Positions 1-7,210 of a stretch of DNA of 19,782 nucleotides are shown in pieces. The DNA lies in NCBI GenBank assembly GCA_964652805.1, contig CAZZBJ010000042.1, positions 1-19,782 on the forward strand, given 5' to 3'. The notes beneath the pieces were generated by a model, which did not search any database, was not told the origin of the DNA, and saw only the letters and a list, made by a program, of their open reading frames with translations. A program made the translations under genes and the position numbers. This DNA comes from Claveliimonas sp964652805. Lineage in GTDB: Bacteria > Bacillota > Clostridia > Lachnospirales > Lachnospiraceae. Position 1 is the stretch's first letter; every line of letters starts with the position of its first letter.

Positions 1-681
1 TGGATCTATGAGAAGCTGTGTGTTGAGAACGGGATGAAGATACTGGAGCTGGGATGCGGGGACGGCGCCCTCTGGACGGAGAACAAGGAGAAGCTTCCGG
101 CTGACATGTCCATCACGCTGTCAGATGTCTCAGAGGGCATGCTGCGGGATGCCAGGCGCGCCATAGGGACGGAGGACACAAGATTTGCCTTCAACAGCTT
201 TGACTGTCATCATATTCCATATGACAATGCGGCTTTTGACCTTGTAATCGCCAACCACGTGCTTTTCTACTGTCAGGATATCCCGGCTGTCTGCCGGGAG
301 GTGAGAAGAGTGCTAAGGCCCGGCGGGAGATGCATCTGCAGCACCTACGGACAGGAGCATATGAAGGAGGTCAGTCAGCTTGTCCGGGAATTTGACGAGA
401 GGATTGCCCTGTCTGCGGACAGACTGTATGAAAAGTTCGGCAAGGAGAACGGCAAAGAGCTGCTCGGGGAGAGCTTTTCTGAAGCGGTGTGGCAGCAGTA
501 CGAGGACGCTCTTGTGGTCACGGAGCCGGAGCCCCTCATTTCCTACGTGCTCTCCTGCCATGGGAACCAGGGACAGTACATCGGAGAAAAATACAATGAT
601 TTCCGGGCGTTTGTGAAGAAGAAAACGGCTGGTGGGTTCAGGATCACAAAGGATGCCGGGGTTTTTATTTGTGAATTATAG
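1..681 (+). CDS. SAM-dependent class I methyltransferase (5' end outside window)
   Basis: The reading frame is open to the first base of the window, so the true start lies upstream; 226 codons are visible before the TAG stop. The motif I glycine loop ILELGCGDG near the beginning is the S-adenosylmethionine-binding signature of Rossmann-fold methyltransferases. An acidic strand-end motif (LSDVSEGML) and the motif IV/post-motif region (DLVIANHVLFYCQDI followed by EVRRVLRPGG) match the Methyltransf_11/25 type. The C-terminal half (residues roughly 120-226) is the substrate-specific part and gives no clear clue to substrate. It is small-molecule-like in layout rather than an rRNA or DNA methylase. 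It is separated from the next gene by a 162-base A+T-rich gap, so it is probably not co-transcribed with the ATPase. Family is confident, substrate unknown. Confidence 0.85.
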   Translation, partial: WIYEKLCVENGMKILELGCGDGALWTENKEKLPADMSITLSDVSEGMLRDARRAIGTEDTRFAFNSFDCHHIPYDNAAFDLVIANHVLFYCQDIPAVCREVRRVLRPGGRCICSTYGQEHMKEVSQLVREFDERIALSADRLYEKFGKENGKELLGESFSEAVWQQYEDALVVTEPEPLISYVLSCHGNQGQYIGEKYNDFRAFVKKKTAGGFRITKDAGVFICEL

Positions 682-687
682 GAAGTA

Positions 688-706
688 ATAAATAGGTTCT
701 ATTTAT
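688..706. promoter_or_regulatory. 8-bp perfect inverted repeat upstream of ATPase gene
   Basis: ATAAATAG and CTATTTAT are perfect inverted copies separated by GTT. The repeat sits just after the methyltransferase stop and overlaps the putative -35 of the next promoter. It lacks G+C and a following T-run, so it is a poor terminator; an operator is possible. Function is inference. Confidence 0.25.
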
Positions 707-730
707 AGACAGCTTGTCATATTATATATT
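702..730 (+). promoter_or_regulatory. Possible sigma-A promoter for ATPase/TOPRIM-like pair
   Basis: TTTATA (702-707) and TATATT (725-730) are separated by 17 bases, 4/6 and 5/6 matches to the sigma-A consensus. The region is very A+T rich, so a chance match is plausible. It would leave a leader of about 107 bases before the start at 844. Confidence 0.3.
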
Positions 731-843
731 GTAAATAGTGGTGAAAACTGCTAAAAATATTTACAAAACGTGTGTCAGGGTGTATGATAGGGATGAAAAT
801 TACTTCGCAAATAACGAACAAATACGCAGAAAAGGAAAAGATT

Positions 844-1953
844 ATGATTATAATGAATTTGGAACTGGATAATTTTTTCGCATTTAGTCATTTTCAATTG
901 AATATGTCATATCCTAAAAAAATAGTAGATTCATACATAGAAAATGAATTCCTTAAAGGCAGGGAAAACTTCCGTTATAAAAAAGTAAATATTCTAATGG
1001 GCGCAAATGCAACAGGGAAAACATCTATAGGACTGATGTTAATGCATATATTTAATTTTATAGAAAAAAAAGAATCTGTCAGTCTTACAGAAGTGGTAGG
1101 CAACAGAGAAAAAGAGGCGTCTCTTTCCCTTGATTTTGTGACACAAAGCTACAGGATGTATCGACTGGATGTTGCGATTGACCCGGCGGATGATGAGGAG
1201 GGGAGTCAGACAGTTCGGGCATGTGTGCGCTCTGTTCGGATCAATAAAGCGGACAACTATGAGATGTGTGCAGGGAAGGTTGAAGAAATACCTTGTTCTT
1301 TGCAAAAGGACTATGTCGGTGAGTTGGAAAAGGTTGAACATCTTGGATGGATGTTTTCTTATCCCTCAGATGTGCTTTCCGGAATTGTCCGCTGTTCTAA
1401 AAATCCTCATTATCCGGAGATACTGGACCTTGCATTGAGGGCTCTCGATCCTGCTATTACAAAAGTAGAGAAATTAGAAGAGGTAGAGAATACATATGTA
1501 ATACGGACGAAGACTCGCGATCTTGTTATGCAGGATGGTAAAGTGATCAGCAACGATATTTTGTCAAGTGGTACAAGGGCTGGAATTGATATTGCGGGGA
1601 TTATAGCGGCAATCCGATTTGGTGAATGTGGATTTTATTATTGTGATGAAAAGTTTTCATATATACATAGCGATATAGAAAAAGCCTTTCTTAGTATTAT
1701 GATCGACAGCCTGCCGGATAATGAACAGCTGTTTTTTACAACCCATAATATGGACATTCTTGACATGCCATTGCCAAAACACACATTCACATTTTTGAGA
1801 AAGGATCCGAATGATCCTGATGTCACTGTTAAATGTATCAGTGCTTCGCGATATCTGAAGCGGAATACAGATTCTCTCAGGAATGCAGTTGAAAATGACC
1901 TGTTTTCAGTGGCACCTAATCTGGAATTGGTATATGATATAGCGGAGATATAG
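844..1953 (+). CDS. OLD/AAA_15-like AAA ATPase, putative defence ATPase
   Basis: 369-residue ABC/SMC-type ATPase. Visible motifs with start at 844: Walker A GANATGKT (residues 53-60), a signature-like LSSGTRAG (from residue 240), Walker B ending in YYCDE (D268, E269), and the H-loop TTHN (H301). The order and the short coiled insert are those of OLD-family/AAA_15/AAA_21 ATPases, used in overcoming-lysogenisation nucleases, RloA, AriA of PARIS and similar systems. There is no C-terminal TOPRIM nuclease domain; the protein ends soon after the H-loop, so an effector would have to be separate, and a small TOPRIM-like gene follows 28 bases later. Start: AGGA at 833-836 is 7 bases before ATG 844. 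An upstream GTG at 772 and ATGs at 784 and 793 lack good ribosome binding sites. The gene is clearly richer in A+T than the rfb genes, suggesting acquisition. All ATPase motifs look intact; the defence role is inference. Confidence 0.8.
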   Translation: MIIMNLELDNFFAFSHFQLNMSYPKKIVDSYIENEFLKGRENFRYKKVNILMGANATGKTSIGLMLMHIFNFIEKKESVSLTEVVGNREKEASLSLDFVTQSYRMYRLDVAIDPADDEEGSQTVRACVRSVRINKADNYEMCAGKVEEIPCSLQKDYVGELEKVEHLGWMFSYPSDVLSGIVRCSKNPHYPEILDLALRALDPAITKVEKLEEVENTYVIRTKTRDLVMQDGKVISNDILSSGTRAGIDIAGIIAAIRFGECGFYYCDEKFSYIHSDIEKAFLSIMIDSLPDNEQLFFTTHNMDILDMPLPKHTFTFLRKDPNDPDVTVKCISASRYLKRNTDSLRNAVENDLFSVAPNLELVYDIAEI

Positions 1954-1981
1954 ATGCTTGATTATAACTAAAGAGGGAAAT

Positions 1982-2368
1982 ATGAAAAGTAAGGGATTTT
2001 ACCATTATTATGTTGAAGGACCGGACGATGAAATAATTGTCAATACACTAAAGACGGAATTGCAGTTGATCATACCGGGGAAGGTTGAAAGATTTAACGT
2101 TGTACAGAACAAACTGGTCAAGCGGGTTATATGCATCACACAGGTGATGAATCTGGAAGAGGAACTTGTAAGAAGCTGTAAGATACGTTCTGTCCTTGAT
2201 ATAACGAAAAGTAAATCTCAAAAAGACTACAAGCACGATCTTCTTCGGATTGCTAACCTTGATAAGAGATTGCGGGAATGTGGTTTTGATATTACAAAAT
2301 TCTGGGCGAAGCAGCCGGATAATCAATATCGAGATATTACGAATAGGGCAGAGGAAATAAAATATTAA
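1982..2368 (+). CDS. Small TOPRIM-like partner of the ATPase, probably lacking core
   Basis: 128-residue protein starting at ATG 1982, with AGAGGG at 1972-1977 just upstream; the frame is open back to TTG 1958 but that start has no ribosome binding site. The N-terminus FYHYYVEGPDDE resembles the first TOPRIM strand with its catalytic glutamate (compare VEGxxDE in DUF4435, RloB and primase-type TOPRIM domains). A later hydrophobic strand, VICITQVMNLEEELVRSC, resembles the post-core strand of the same proteins. No DxD metal-binding motif is seen between them, where only about 35 residues separate the two elements. From memory of related families I expect some 40 more residues there, so an in-frame internal deletion is suspected. 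The gene follows the ATPase directly and shares its A+T-rich composition; a terminator lies 50 bases downstream. Function is inferred; it could also be a naturally short adaptor. Confidence 0.6.
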   Translation: MKSKGFYHYYVEGPDDEIIVNTLKTELQLIIPGKVERFNVVQNKLVKRVICITQVMNLEEELVRSCKIRSVLDITKSKSQKDYKHDLLRIANLDKRLRECGFDITKFWAKQPDNQYRDITNRAEEIKY

Positions 2369-2414
2369 TTATTTGTGCAAAATAACCAAATTATTACAAA
2401 ATGTTAAAAAACAC

Positions 2415-2445
2415 TTGAAGGTGACCTAAGGTCACCTTTTATAAT
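2415..2445 (+). promoter_or_regulatory. Possible rfbA promoter overlapping the terminator
   Basis: A perfect TATAAT (2440-2445) begins at the last T of the terminator T-run. The best upstream element is TTGAAG (2415-2420), 19 bases away, which is longer than ideal. This would give an rfb transcript with a leader of about 75 bases. The -35 half of the site lies inside the hairpin. Confidence 0.35.
2418..2440 (+). terminator. Rho-independent terminator after ATPase/TOPRIM-like pair
   Basis: AAGGTGACCT (2418-2427) is perfectly complementary to AGGTCACCTT (2429-2438), giving a stem of about 8 pairs with a small loop, followed by a short T-run. It separates the A+T-rich pair from the rfb operon. 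Confidence 0.7.
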
Positions 2446-2526
2446 GCGATTAATCTAATAAGATACGGCTTATCAGAAATACTATTTACCAGAAATATCA
2501 GATCAAGGTACCAAGGAGGTTTTACA

Positions 2527-3423
2527 ATGAAGGGTATTATTTTAGCGGGAGGATCCGGCACAAGGCTCTATCCTCTGACTATGGTCACATCCAAGCAGCT
2601 TCTGCCGATCTACGACAAGCCGATGATCTACTATCCCATGTCTGTTCTCATGAACGCGGGCATCCGGGATATCCTGATCATCTCCACACCGCAGGATACG
2701 CCAAGGTTTAAAGAGCTGCTGGGCGACGGCCATCCGTTTGGCGTACATCTTTCCTATGAAGTGCAGCCAAGCCCCGACGGACTGGCGCAGGCGTTCATCA
2801 TCGGTGAGAAATTTATTGGCGATGACACAGTTGCCATGGTGCTGGGAGACAACATCTTTGCGGGACACGGCCTGAAAAAGAGACTGCGGGCCGCTGTGGA
2901 AAATGCGAAGGAAGGCAAGGGAGCTACTGTGTTCGGCTACTATGTGGATGACCCGGAGCGGTTTGGCATCGTGGAGTTCAACCAGGAGGGCAAGGCCGTT
3001 TCCATAGAGGAGAAGCCGGAGCATCCGAAGAGCAACTACTGCGTGACCGGCCTTTATTTCTATGACAACAAAGTGGTGGATTATGCGAAAAACCTGAAGC
3101 CAAGCGCCAGGGGAGAACTGGAGATCACGGATCTGAACCGCATGTATCTGGAGGCGGGACAGCTCAATGTGGAGCTTCTCGGGCAGGGCTTTACCTGGCT
3201 TGACACAGGAACCCATGAGAGCCTGGTGGACGCTACGAATTTCGTCAAGACAATGGAGACGCATCAGCACCGTAAGATCGCCTGCCTGGAAGAGATCGCC
3301 TACTTAAACGGATGGATTTCAAAAGAGGATGTGATGGAAGTGTACGAGGTCCTGAAAAAGAACCAGTATGGTCAGTACCTGAAAGACGTGCTGGACGGAA
3401 AATACCAGGAAAATCTCTATTAA
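2527..3423 (+). CDS. rfbA: Glucose-1-phosphate thymidylyltransferase (dTDP-glucose pyrophosphorylase)
   Basis: 298 residues, the normal length for RmlA/RfbA. It makes dTDP-glucose and pyrophosphate from dTTP and glucose 1-phosphate, the first step of dTDP-L-rhamnose synthesis in the cytosol. The nucleotide-binding signature GGSGTRLYPLT lies at residues 8-18, followed by SKQLLPIYDKPMIYYP with the conserved lysine K23, and the metal-binding aspartate is D108 in VLGDN. EITDLNRMYL and TWLDTGTHESL are typical of the short-form, tetrameric enzymes. AAGGAGG at 2513-2519 is a strong ribosome binding site 7 bases before ATG. It is the first gene of a four-gene operon; rfbB begins 56 bases after its stop. 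Confidence 0.97.
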   Translation: MKGIILAGGSGTRLYPLTMVTSKQLLPIYDKPMIYYPMSVLMNAGIRDILIISTPQDTPRFKELLGDGHPFGVHLSYEVQPSPDGLAQAFIIGEKFIGDDTVAMVLGDNIFAGHGLKKRLRAAVENAKEGKGATVFGYYVDDPERFGIVEFNQEGKAVSIEEKPEHPKSNYCVTGLYFYDNKVVDYAKNLKPSARGELEITDLNRMYLEAGQLNVELLGQGFTWLDTGTHESLVDATNFVKTMETHQHRKIACLEEIAYLNGWISKEDVMEVYEVLKKNQYGQYLKDVLDGKYQENLY

Positions 3424-3479
3424 GAGAGAAATATAAGAAAATCATCTAAGGATTGCCAAGAAAAAGGAGAAGAAACACT

Positions 3480-4511
3480 ATGAATATTATTGTGACCGGC
3501 GGAGCCGGATTTATCGGAAGCAACTTTGTATTTCACATGTTGGACAAGTACCCGGACTATCGCATCATCTGTCTGGACTGCCTGACATACGCGGGAAACC
3601 TGTCCACTCTGGCGCCTGTCATGGACAACCCCAACTTCCGCTTTGTGAAGGCCAGCATCACGGACCGCGAGGCTGTGTACAAGCTGTTTGAGGAGGAGCA
3701 TCCGGACATGGTAGTCAACTTTGCGGCTGAAAGCCATGTGGACCGCTCCATCGAGAACCCGGAAGTCTTCCTTGATACCAACATCAAGGGAACTGCCGTG
3801 CTCATGGATGCCTGCCGCAAGTACGGCATCAAGAGATATCACCAGGTATCCACGGACGAGGTGTACGGGGATCTGCCTCTGGACAGACCGGATCTGTTTT
3901 TTACAGAGGAGACGTCTATCCACACAAGCAGCCCCTACAGCGCCTCCAAGGCTTCCGCGGATTTGCTCGTGCTGGCATACCACAGGACATACGGTCTGCC
4001 GGTGACCATCAGCCGCTGCTCCAACAACTACGGCCCCTATCATTTCCCGGAGAAGCTGATCCCGCTGATGATCGCCAACGCGCTCAATGACAAGCCGCTG
4101 CCGGTATATGGGGCAGGGGAGAACGTCCGGGACTGGCTCTACGTGGAGGACCACTGCAAGGCCATCGACCTGATCATTCACAAGGGCCGCGTGGGCGAGG
4201 TGTATAACATCGGCGGCCACAATGAGATGAAGAACATTGACATTGTAAAGCTGATCTGCAAGGAGCTGGGCAAGCCGGAAAGCCTCATCGTTCACGTGGA
4301 GGACAGAAAGGGTCACGACATGCGTTATGCCATTGATCCTACAAAAATCCACAATGAGCTGAACTGGCTGCCGGAGACCAAGTTCGCAGACGGCATTAAG
4401 AAGACCATCCAGTGGTACCTGGACAACAAGGAGTGGTGGGAGACTATTATCTCCGGAGAGTATCAGAACTATTATGAGAAGATGTATGGAAACAGGGAGG
4501 AGATCAAATAA
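3480..4511 (+). CDS. rfbB: dTDP-glucose 4,6-dehydratase
   Basis: 343 residues with start at ATG 3480, preceded by AAAGGAGA at 3463-3470. The frame extends upstream to 3453, but those nine Arg/Lys-rich codons would precede the family's usual MxIxVTGGAGFIGS beginning. It is an extended short-chain dehydrogenase: the NAD-binding loop GGAGFIG is at residues 7-13, the catalytic triad region STDEVYGD has T125, D126 and E127, and the active-site YxxxK is Y153/K157. The D-E pair next to the threonine is diagnostic for 4,6-dehydratases. It converts dTDP-glucose to dTDP-4-keto-6-deoxyglucose, the second step of rhamnose activation. Its TAA stop shares one base with the rfbD start, implying translational coupling. 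Confidence 0.97.
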   Translation: MNIIVTGGAGFIGSNFVFHMLDKYPDYRIICLDCLTYAGNLSTLAPVMDNPNFRFVKASITDREAVYKLFEEEHPDMVVNFAAESHVDRSIENPEVFLDTNIKGTAVLMDACRKYGIKRYHQVSTDEVYGDLPLDRPDLFFTEETSIHTSSPYSASKASADLLVLAYHRTYGLPVTISRCSNNYGPYHFPEKLIPLMIANALNDKPLPVYGAGENVRDWLYVEDHCKAIDLIIHKGRVGEVYNIGGHNEMKNIDIVKLICKELGKPESLIVHVEDRKGHDMRYAIDPTKIHNELNWLPETKFADGIKKTIQWYLDNKEWWETIISGEYQNYYEKMYGNREEIK

Positions 4512-5452
4512 TGAAGGTATTTGTGACCGGTGTTGCGGGACAGCTTGGCCATGATGTGATGAATGAACTGGCAGAACGGGGATACGAAGGAGTAGGCTCT
4601 GATCTGAAGGAGGAGTACAGCGGCATCAAGGATGGCACTCCGGTGGAGACCATGCCCTATGTGCCCATGGATATCACGGACCAGACCTCTGTGGAGAAGG
4701 TGCTCTTGGAGGTGCGGCCGGACGTGGTGGTGCATTGCGCGGCCTGGACGGCAGTAGACCTGGCAGAGGATGAAGATAAAAAGGAGAAGGTCCGCGCCAT
4801 CAATGTGGACGGCACAAAATATATTGCCCGGATGTGCAAAAAGCTGGACTGTAAGATGATCTATCTGAGCACGGACTATGTCTTTGACGGACAGGGGGAG
4901 ACGCCCTGGAAGCCGGACTGCAAGGACTACAAGCCCTTGAATGTATACGGGGAGACAAAGCTGGCAGGAGAGCTGGCCGTGTCTGAGACGCTGGAGAAAT
5001 ATTTTATCGTTCGCATCGCCTGGGTGTTTGGCAAGAACGGAAAGAACTTTATCAAAACCATGCTGCATGTGGGCAAGACTCACGACACACTGACGGTTGT
5101 GGACGACCAGATCGGAACGCCGACCTACACCTTTGACCTGGCAAGACTTCTGGTGGATATGCTGGAGACAGAGAAGTACGGTTACTATCATGCCACAAAT
5201 GAGGGCGGCTACATCAGCTGGTATGATTTCACAAAGGAGATCTTTCGCCAGGCAGTGGAGATGGGACATACAGAGTACAGCGAGGACCGTCTCACGGTGA
5301 AGCCGGTGACCACGGCGGAGTACGGCGTGTCCAAAGCGGCCCGTCCCTTCAACAGCAGGCTGGACAAGAGCAAGCTTGTGGAGAATGGATTTACCCCTCT
5401 CCCCACATGGCAGGATGCTCTGGCAAGGTATCTAAGAGAGATCGAGTTTTAA
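4511..5452 (+). CDS. rfbD: dTDP-4-dehydrorhamnose reductase
   Basis: 313 residues, at the long end for RmlD. The NAD(P)-binding loop TGVAGQLG is at residues 6-13; T121-D122-Y123 in LSTDYVFDG and Y146/K150 in NVYGETKLAGE form the reductase active site. It reduces dTDP-4-keto-L-rhamnose to dTDP-L-rhamnose, the final step of the pathway. ATG overlaps the rfbB stop by one base (TAATG), with a GGAGG about 10 bases upstream inside rfbB. The gene lies before rfbC, although its reaction comes after the epimerase, an order (A-B-D-C) that departs from the chemical order. Its stop codon lies against the rfbC ribosome binding site, so the two are also closely linked. Confidence 0.96.
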   Translation: MKVFVTGVAGQLGHDVMNELAERGYEGVGSDLKEEYSGIKDGTPVETMPYVPMDITDQTSVEKVLLEVRPDVVVHCAAWTAVDLAEDEDKKEKVRAINVDGTKYIARMCKKLDCKMIYLSTDYVFDGQGETPWKPDCKDYKPLNVYGETKLAGELAVSETLEKYFIVRIAWVFGKNGKNFIKTMLHVGKTHDTLTVVDDQIGTPTYTFDLARLLVDMLETEKYGYYHATNEGGYISWYDFTKEIFRQAVEMGHTEYSEDRLTVKPVTTAEYGVSKAARPFNSRLDKSKLVENGFTPLPTWQDALARYLREIEF

Positions 5453-5466
5453 GGAGGCTTACGGCA

Positions 5467-6063
5467 ATGGGACAGATCAAAGTTGAGAAAAACGCAGGCG
5501 GCATCCGGGGACTGTGCGTCATCGAGCCGGCAGTGCACGGAGACGCCAGAGGGTATTTCATGGAGACGTACAACCAGAGAGACATGGAGGAGAACGGCCT
5601 TGACATGGTCTTTGTGCAGGACAACCAGTCCTGCTCCACAAAGGGCGTCCTGCGGGGGCTTCATTTCCAGAAAGAATTTCCTCAGGGCAAGCTGGTCAGG
5701 GTCATCAAGGGCTCTGTCTTCGATGTGGCGGTGGATCTCAGGAGCGGCAGCGAGACATACGGCAAGTGGTTCGGCATTGAGCTGACTGAGGAGAACAAGA
5801 AGCAGTTTTACATTCCCGAGGGCTTTGCCCATGGCTTCCTTGTCCTCAGCGATGTGGCCGAGTTCTGCTACAAGTGCACGGACTTCTATCATCCGGGGGA
5901 CGAAGGCGGACTGGCCTGGAACGACCCGGAGATCGGCATTATATGGCCCCGGCTGGAAGGAGAGTATCAGGGAAGCGCCTCTGCGGAAGGGTATCATCTG
6001 GCAGACGGCACGGCGCTGAACTTGAGCGATAAGGATCAGAAGTGGGCCGGGCTGAACTGCTGA
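5467..6063 (+). CDS. rfbC: dTDP-4-dehydrorhamnose 3,5-epimerase
   Basis: 198 residues from ATG 5467. AAGGAGG at 5451-5457 overlaps the rfbD stop and sets this start; the upstream ATG at 5407 would lie inside rfbD and add an unrelated 20-residue extension. It is a cupin-fold epimerase: the catalytic histidine is H66 in VLRGLHFQ, D90 follows in FDVAVDLR, and YGKW and the IPEGFAHGF strand are family hallmarks. It converts dTDP-4-keto-6-deoxyglucose to the L-rhamno ketone. It is the last gene of the operon, and a convergent gene ends 20 bases beyond its stop. The tail after about residue 160 is slightly longer than in the shortest homologues, which is common in clostridial versions. Confidence 0.95.
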   Translation: MGQIKVEKNAGGIRGLCVIEPAVHGDARGYFMETYNQRDMEENGLDMVFVQDNQSCSTKGVLRGLHFQKEFPQGKLVRVIKGSVFDVAVDLRSGSETYGKWFGIELTEENKKQFYIPEGFAHGFLVLSDVAEFCYKCTDFYHPGDEGGLAWNDPEIGIIWPRLEGEYQGSASAEGYHLADGTALNLSDKDQKWAGLNC

Positions 6064-6083
6064 AGACAATTGGAAGATTGTTT
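6064..6083. terminator. Weak hairpin between convergent rfbC and glycosyltransferase
   Basis: AGACAAT (6064-6070) can pair with ATTGTTT (6077-6083), including one G-T pair, around a six-base loop. A T-rich stretch follows on the plus strand. It is A+T rich and overlaps the final base of the minus-strand gene, so any terminator activity would be modest. Confidence 0.3.
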
Positions 6084-7063
6084 TAATTGTGTCCCAGCTT
6101 TCTGCTGAACCAGTCCTTTGCGTAGGCGAAGGTATGCGCGATCAGCTCCGCCTCGATGGTCACGTAGTTTCCAAAGTGGCGGAGTCGGAAGGGAACTTTT
6201 TTCTGTTCTGAGAGAGTCTGGAACCCTTCCTTCAGGCCCTCCCGGTAGTCTTTTCCAAAGCCGATCTTCGCAAAGAAGAGGGATTTGACAAGCCATCCCA
6301 GAGCCAGGGGCACAAAGTTGAGGATCAGCTGCGCCAGGGGCATGTTCTTGTAGTTGAGGTACACGCTGTTCCTGGCGGACAGCTTTACCTTGAAGGAATT
6401 GTATTTGGAACCGCTTGTCCCGCTGCCCACATGGTAGACAAGGGCAGTGGGACAGTACATGTTCTTATAGCCGTAAATCTTTGCCCGGTAGCCCACATCA
6501 ATGTCCTCCAGGTAGGCGAAGTGGGACTCGTCAAAGTATCCGATCTTCTCAAAGGCGGAGCGGCGGTAGATGGCAGCCCCGGCGCAGGCTGTGAAGATCT
6601 CGTCTGCTTCTGTGTAGTTGGAGACAGGCCTCCCGGCGCCCCGGCAGACGCCCCAGCCCATGAGGGTGTAAAGATCTCCGGCGCTGTCAATGAGCTCCGG
6701 GTGGTACATCTGGATCATCTTGCTGCTGACAGAGAAGATCCTCTTTGACTTCCGGATTGCCTGGATCATCTCCTCGACATAGCGGGGATCCACGGTGGTG
6801 TCGTTGTTCAGGAGAATGACATAGGGAGTGCGGGAGGCCCGAATCCCCTCATTCACCGCCCGGCTGAACCCGTAGTTTTTGTCCAGGGCAATACAGCGGA
6901 TATCCGGGTAAGTCTCTTTCATATATTCTATGCTCCCGTCGGAGGAAGCGTTGTCTACCACAAGGATCTCAAACCCCTTGTACGTCTGCTTGTCCAGCGA
7001 CTCCAGACAGGGCTTCATGAAATGCTTTCCATTGTAATTTGGAATGACGATCGTAACCTGCAT
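6083..7063 (-). CDS. Family 2 glycosyltransferase, rhamnosyltransferase-like
   Basis: 326 residues, GT-A fold. The N-terminal nucleotide-sugar part VTIVIPNYNG is at residues 3-12, D37-N38 in VVDNASSDGS binds the nucleotide, N86-N87-D88 in LLNNDTTVDP is the metal-binding DxD equivalent, and E186-D187 in FAYLEDIDVGYR is the catalytic-base region. This pattern is that of WbbL-like rhamnosyltransferases and other cell-wall GT2 enzymes. A hydrophobic segment around LILNFVPLALGWLVKSLFF (about residues 250-270) suggests peripheral membrane association. AGAGGA (complement of 7072-7077) lies 8 bases before the ATG. It is transcribed against the rfb operon and diverges from the priming transferase, so it has its own promoter. 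Given the neighbours, dTDP-rhamnose is a plausible donor, but the sequence does not prove it. Confidence 0.88.
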   Translation of the reverse strand: MQVTIVIPNYNGKHFMKPCLESLDKQTYKGFEILVVDNASSDGSIEYMKETYPDIRCIALDKNYGFSRAVNEGIRASRTPYVILLNNDTTVDPRYVEEMIQAIRKSKRIFSVSSKMIQMYHPELIDSAGDLYTLMGWGVCRGAGRPVSNYTEADEIFTACAGAAIYRRSAFEKIGYFDESHFAYLEDIDVGYRAKIYGYKNMYCPTALVYHVGSGTSGSKYNSFKVKLSARNSVYLNYKNMPLAQLILNFVPLALGWLVKSLFFAKIGFGKDYREGLKEGFQTLSEQKKVPFRLRHFGNYVTIEAELIAHTFAYAKDWFSRKLGHN

Positions 7064-7100
7064 AGTCTATTTCCTCTGCTTCTGATTTTTCAGATTATTC

Positions 7101-7191
7101 ATGTTAAATACCCATTGATTATACCAGAGACGGCTGTGAATTGCCAGATGAACTTCGTGAATATTTCAAAAATGTTAAATAAATGTTAAGA
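7101..7191. repeat. ATGTTAA repeats in divergent promoter region
   Basis: ATGTTAAATA occurs exactly at 7101-7110 and 7172-7181. AAATGTTAA occurs at 7170-7178 and 7181-7189, 11 bases apart, which is one helical turn. They lie between the two divergent promoters, just upstream of the plus-strand -35 at 7211. A regulator site or an A+T-rich UP element is possible. Confidence 0.35.
7118..7146 (-). promoter_or_regulatory. Extended -10 promoter for the minus-strand glycosyltransferase
   Basis: Read on the minus strand, TGGTATAAT gives a perfect -10 (complement of 7118-7123) with a TG extension. A poor -35, TGGCAA, lies 17 bases further upstream (7141-7146). Extended -10 promoters often manage with a weak -35. 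The leader would be about 48 bases and includes a small TCTGA/TCAGA hairpin. Confidence 0.5.
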
Positions 7192-7210
7192 AAAAATGTG
7201 GAGTGAAGGC

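Noticed and set aside
772..843. Upstream GTG/ATG starts (772, 784, 793) for the ATPase
   Set aside because: No suitable ribosome binding site; ATG 844 has AGGA 7 bases upstream and gives the usual short N-terminus before the first ATPase strand.
3420..4352. 310-codon minus-strand open frame over rfbB
   Set aside because: Shadow of rfbB produced by its codon bias; no domain features.
5407..5466. Longer rfbC starting inside rfbD
   Set aside because: The strong AAGGAGG at 5451-5457 and the family N-terminus both point to ATG 5467.
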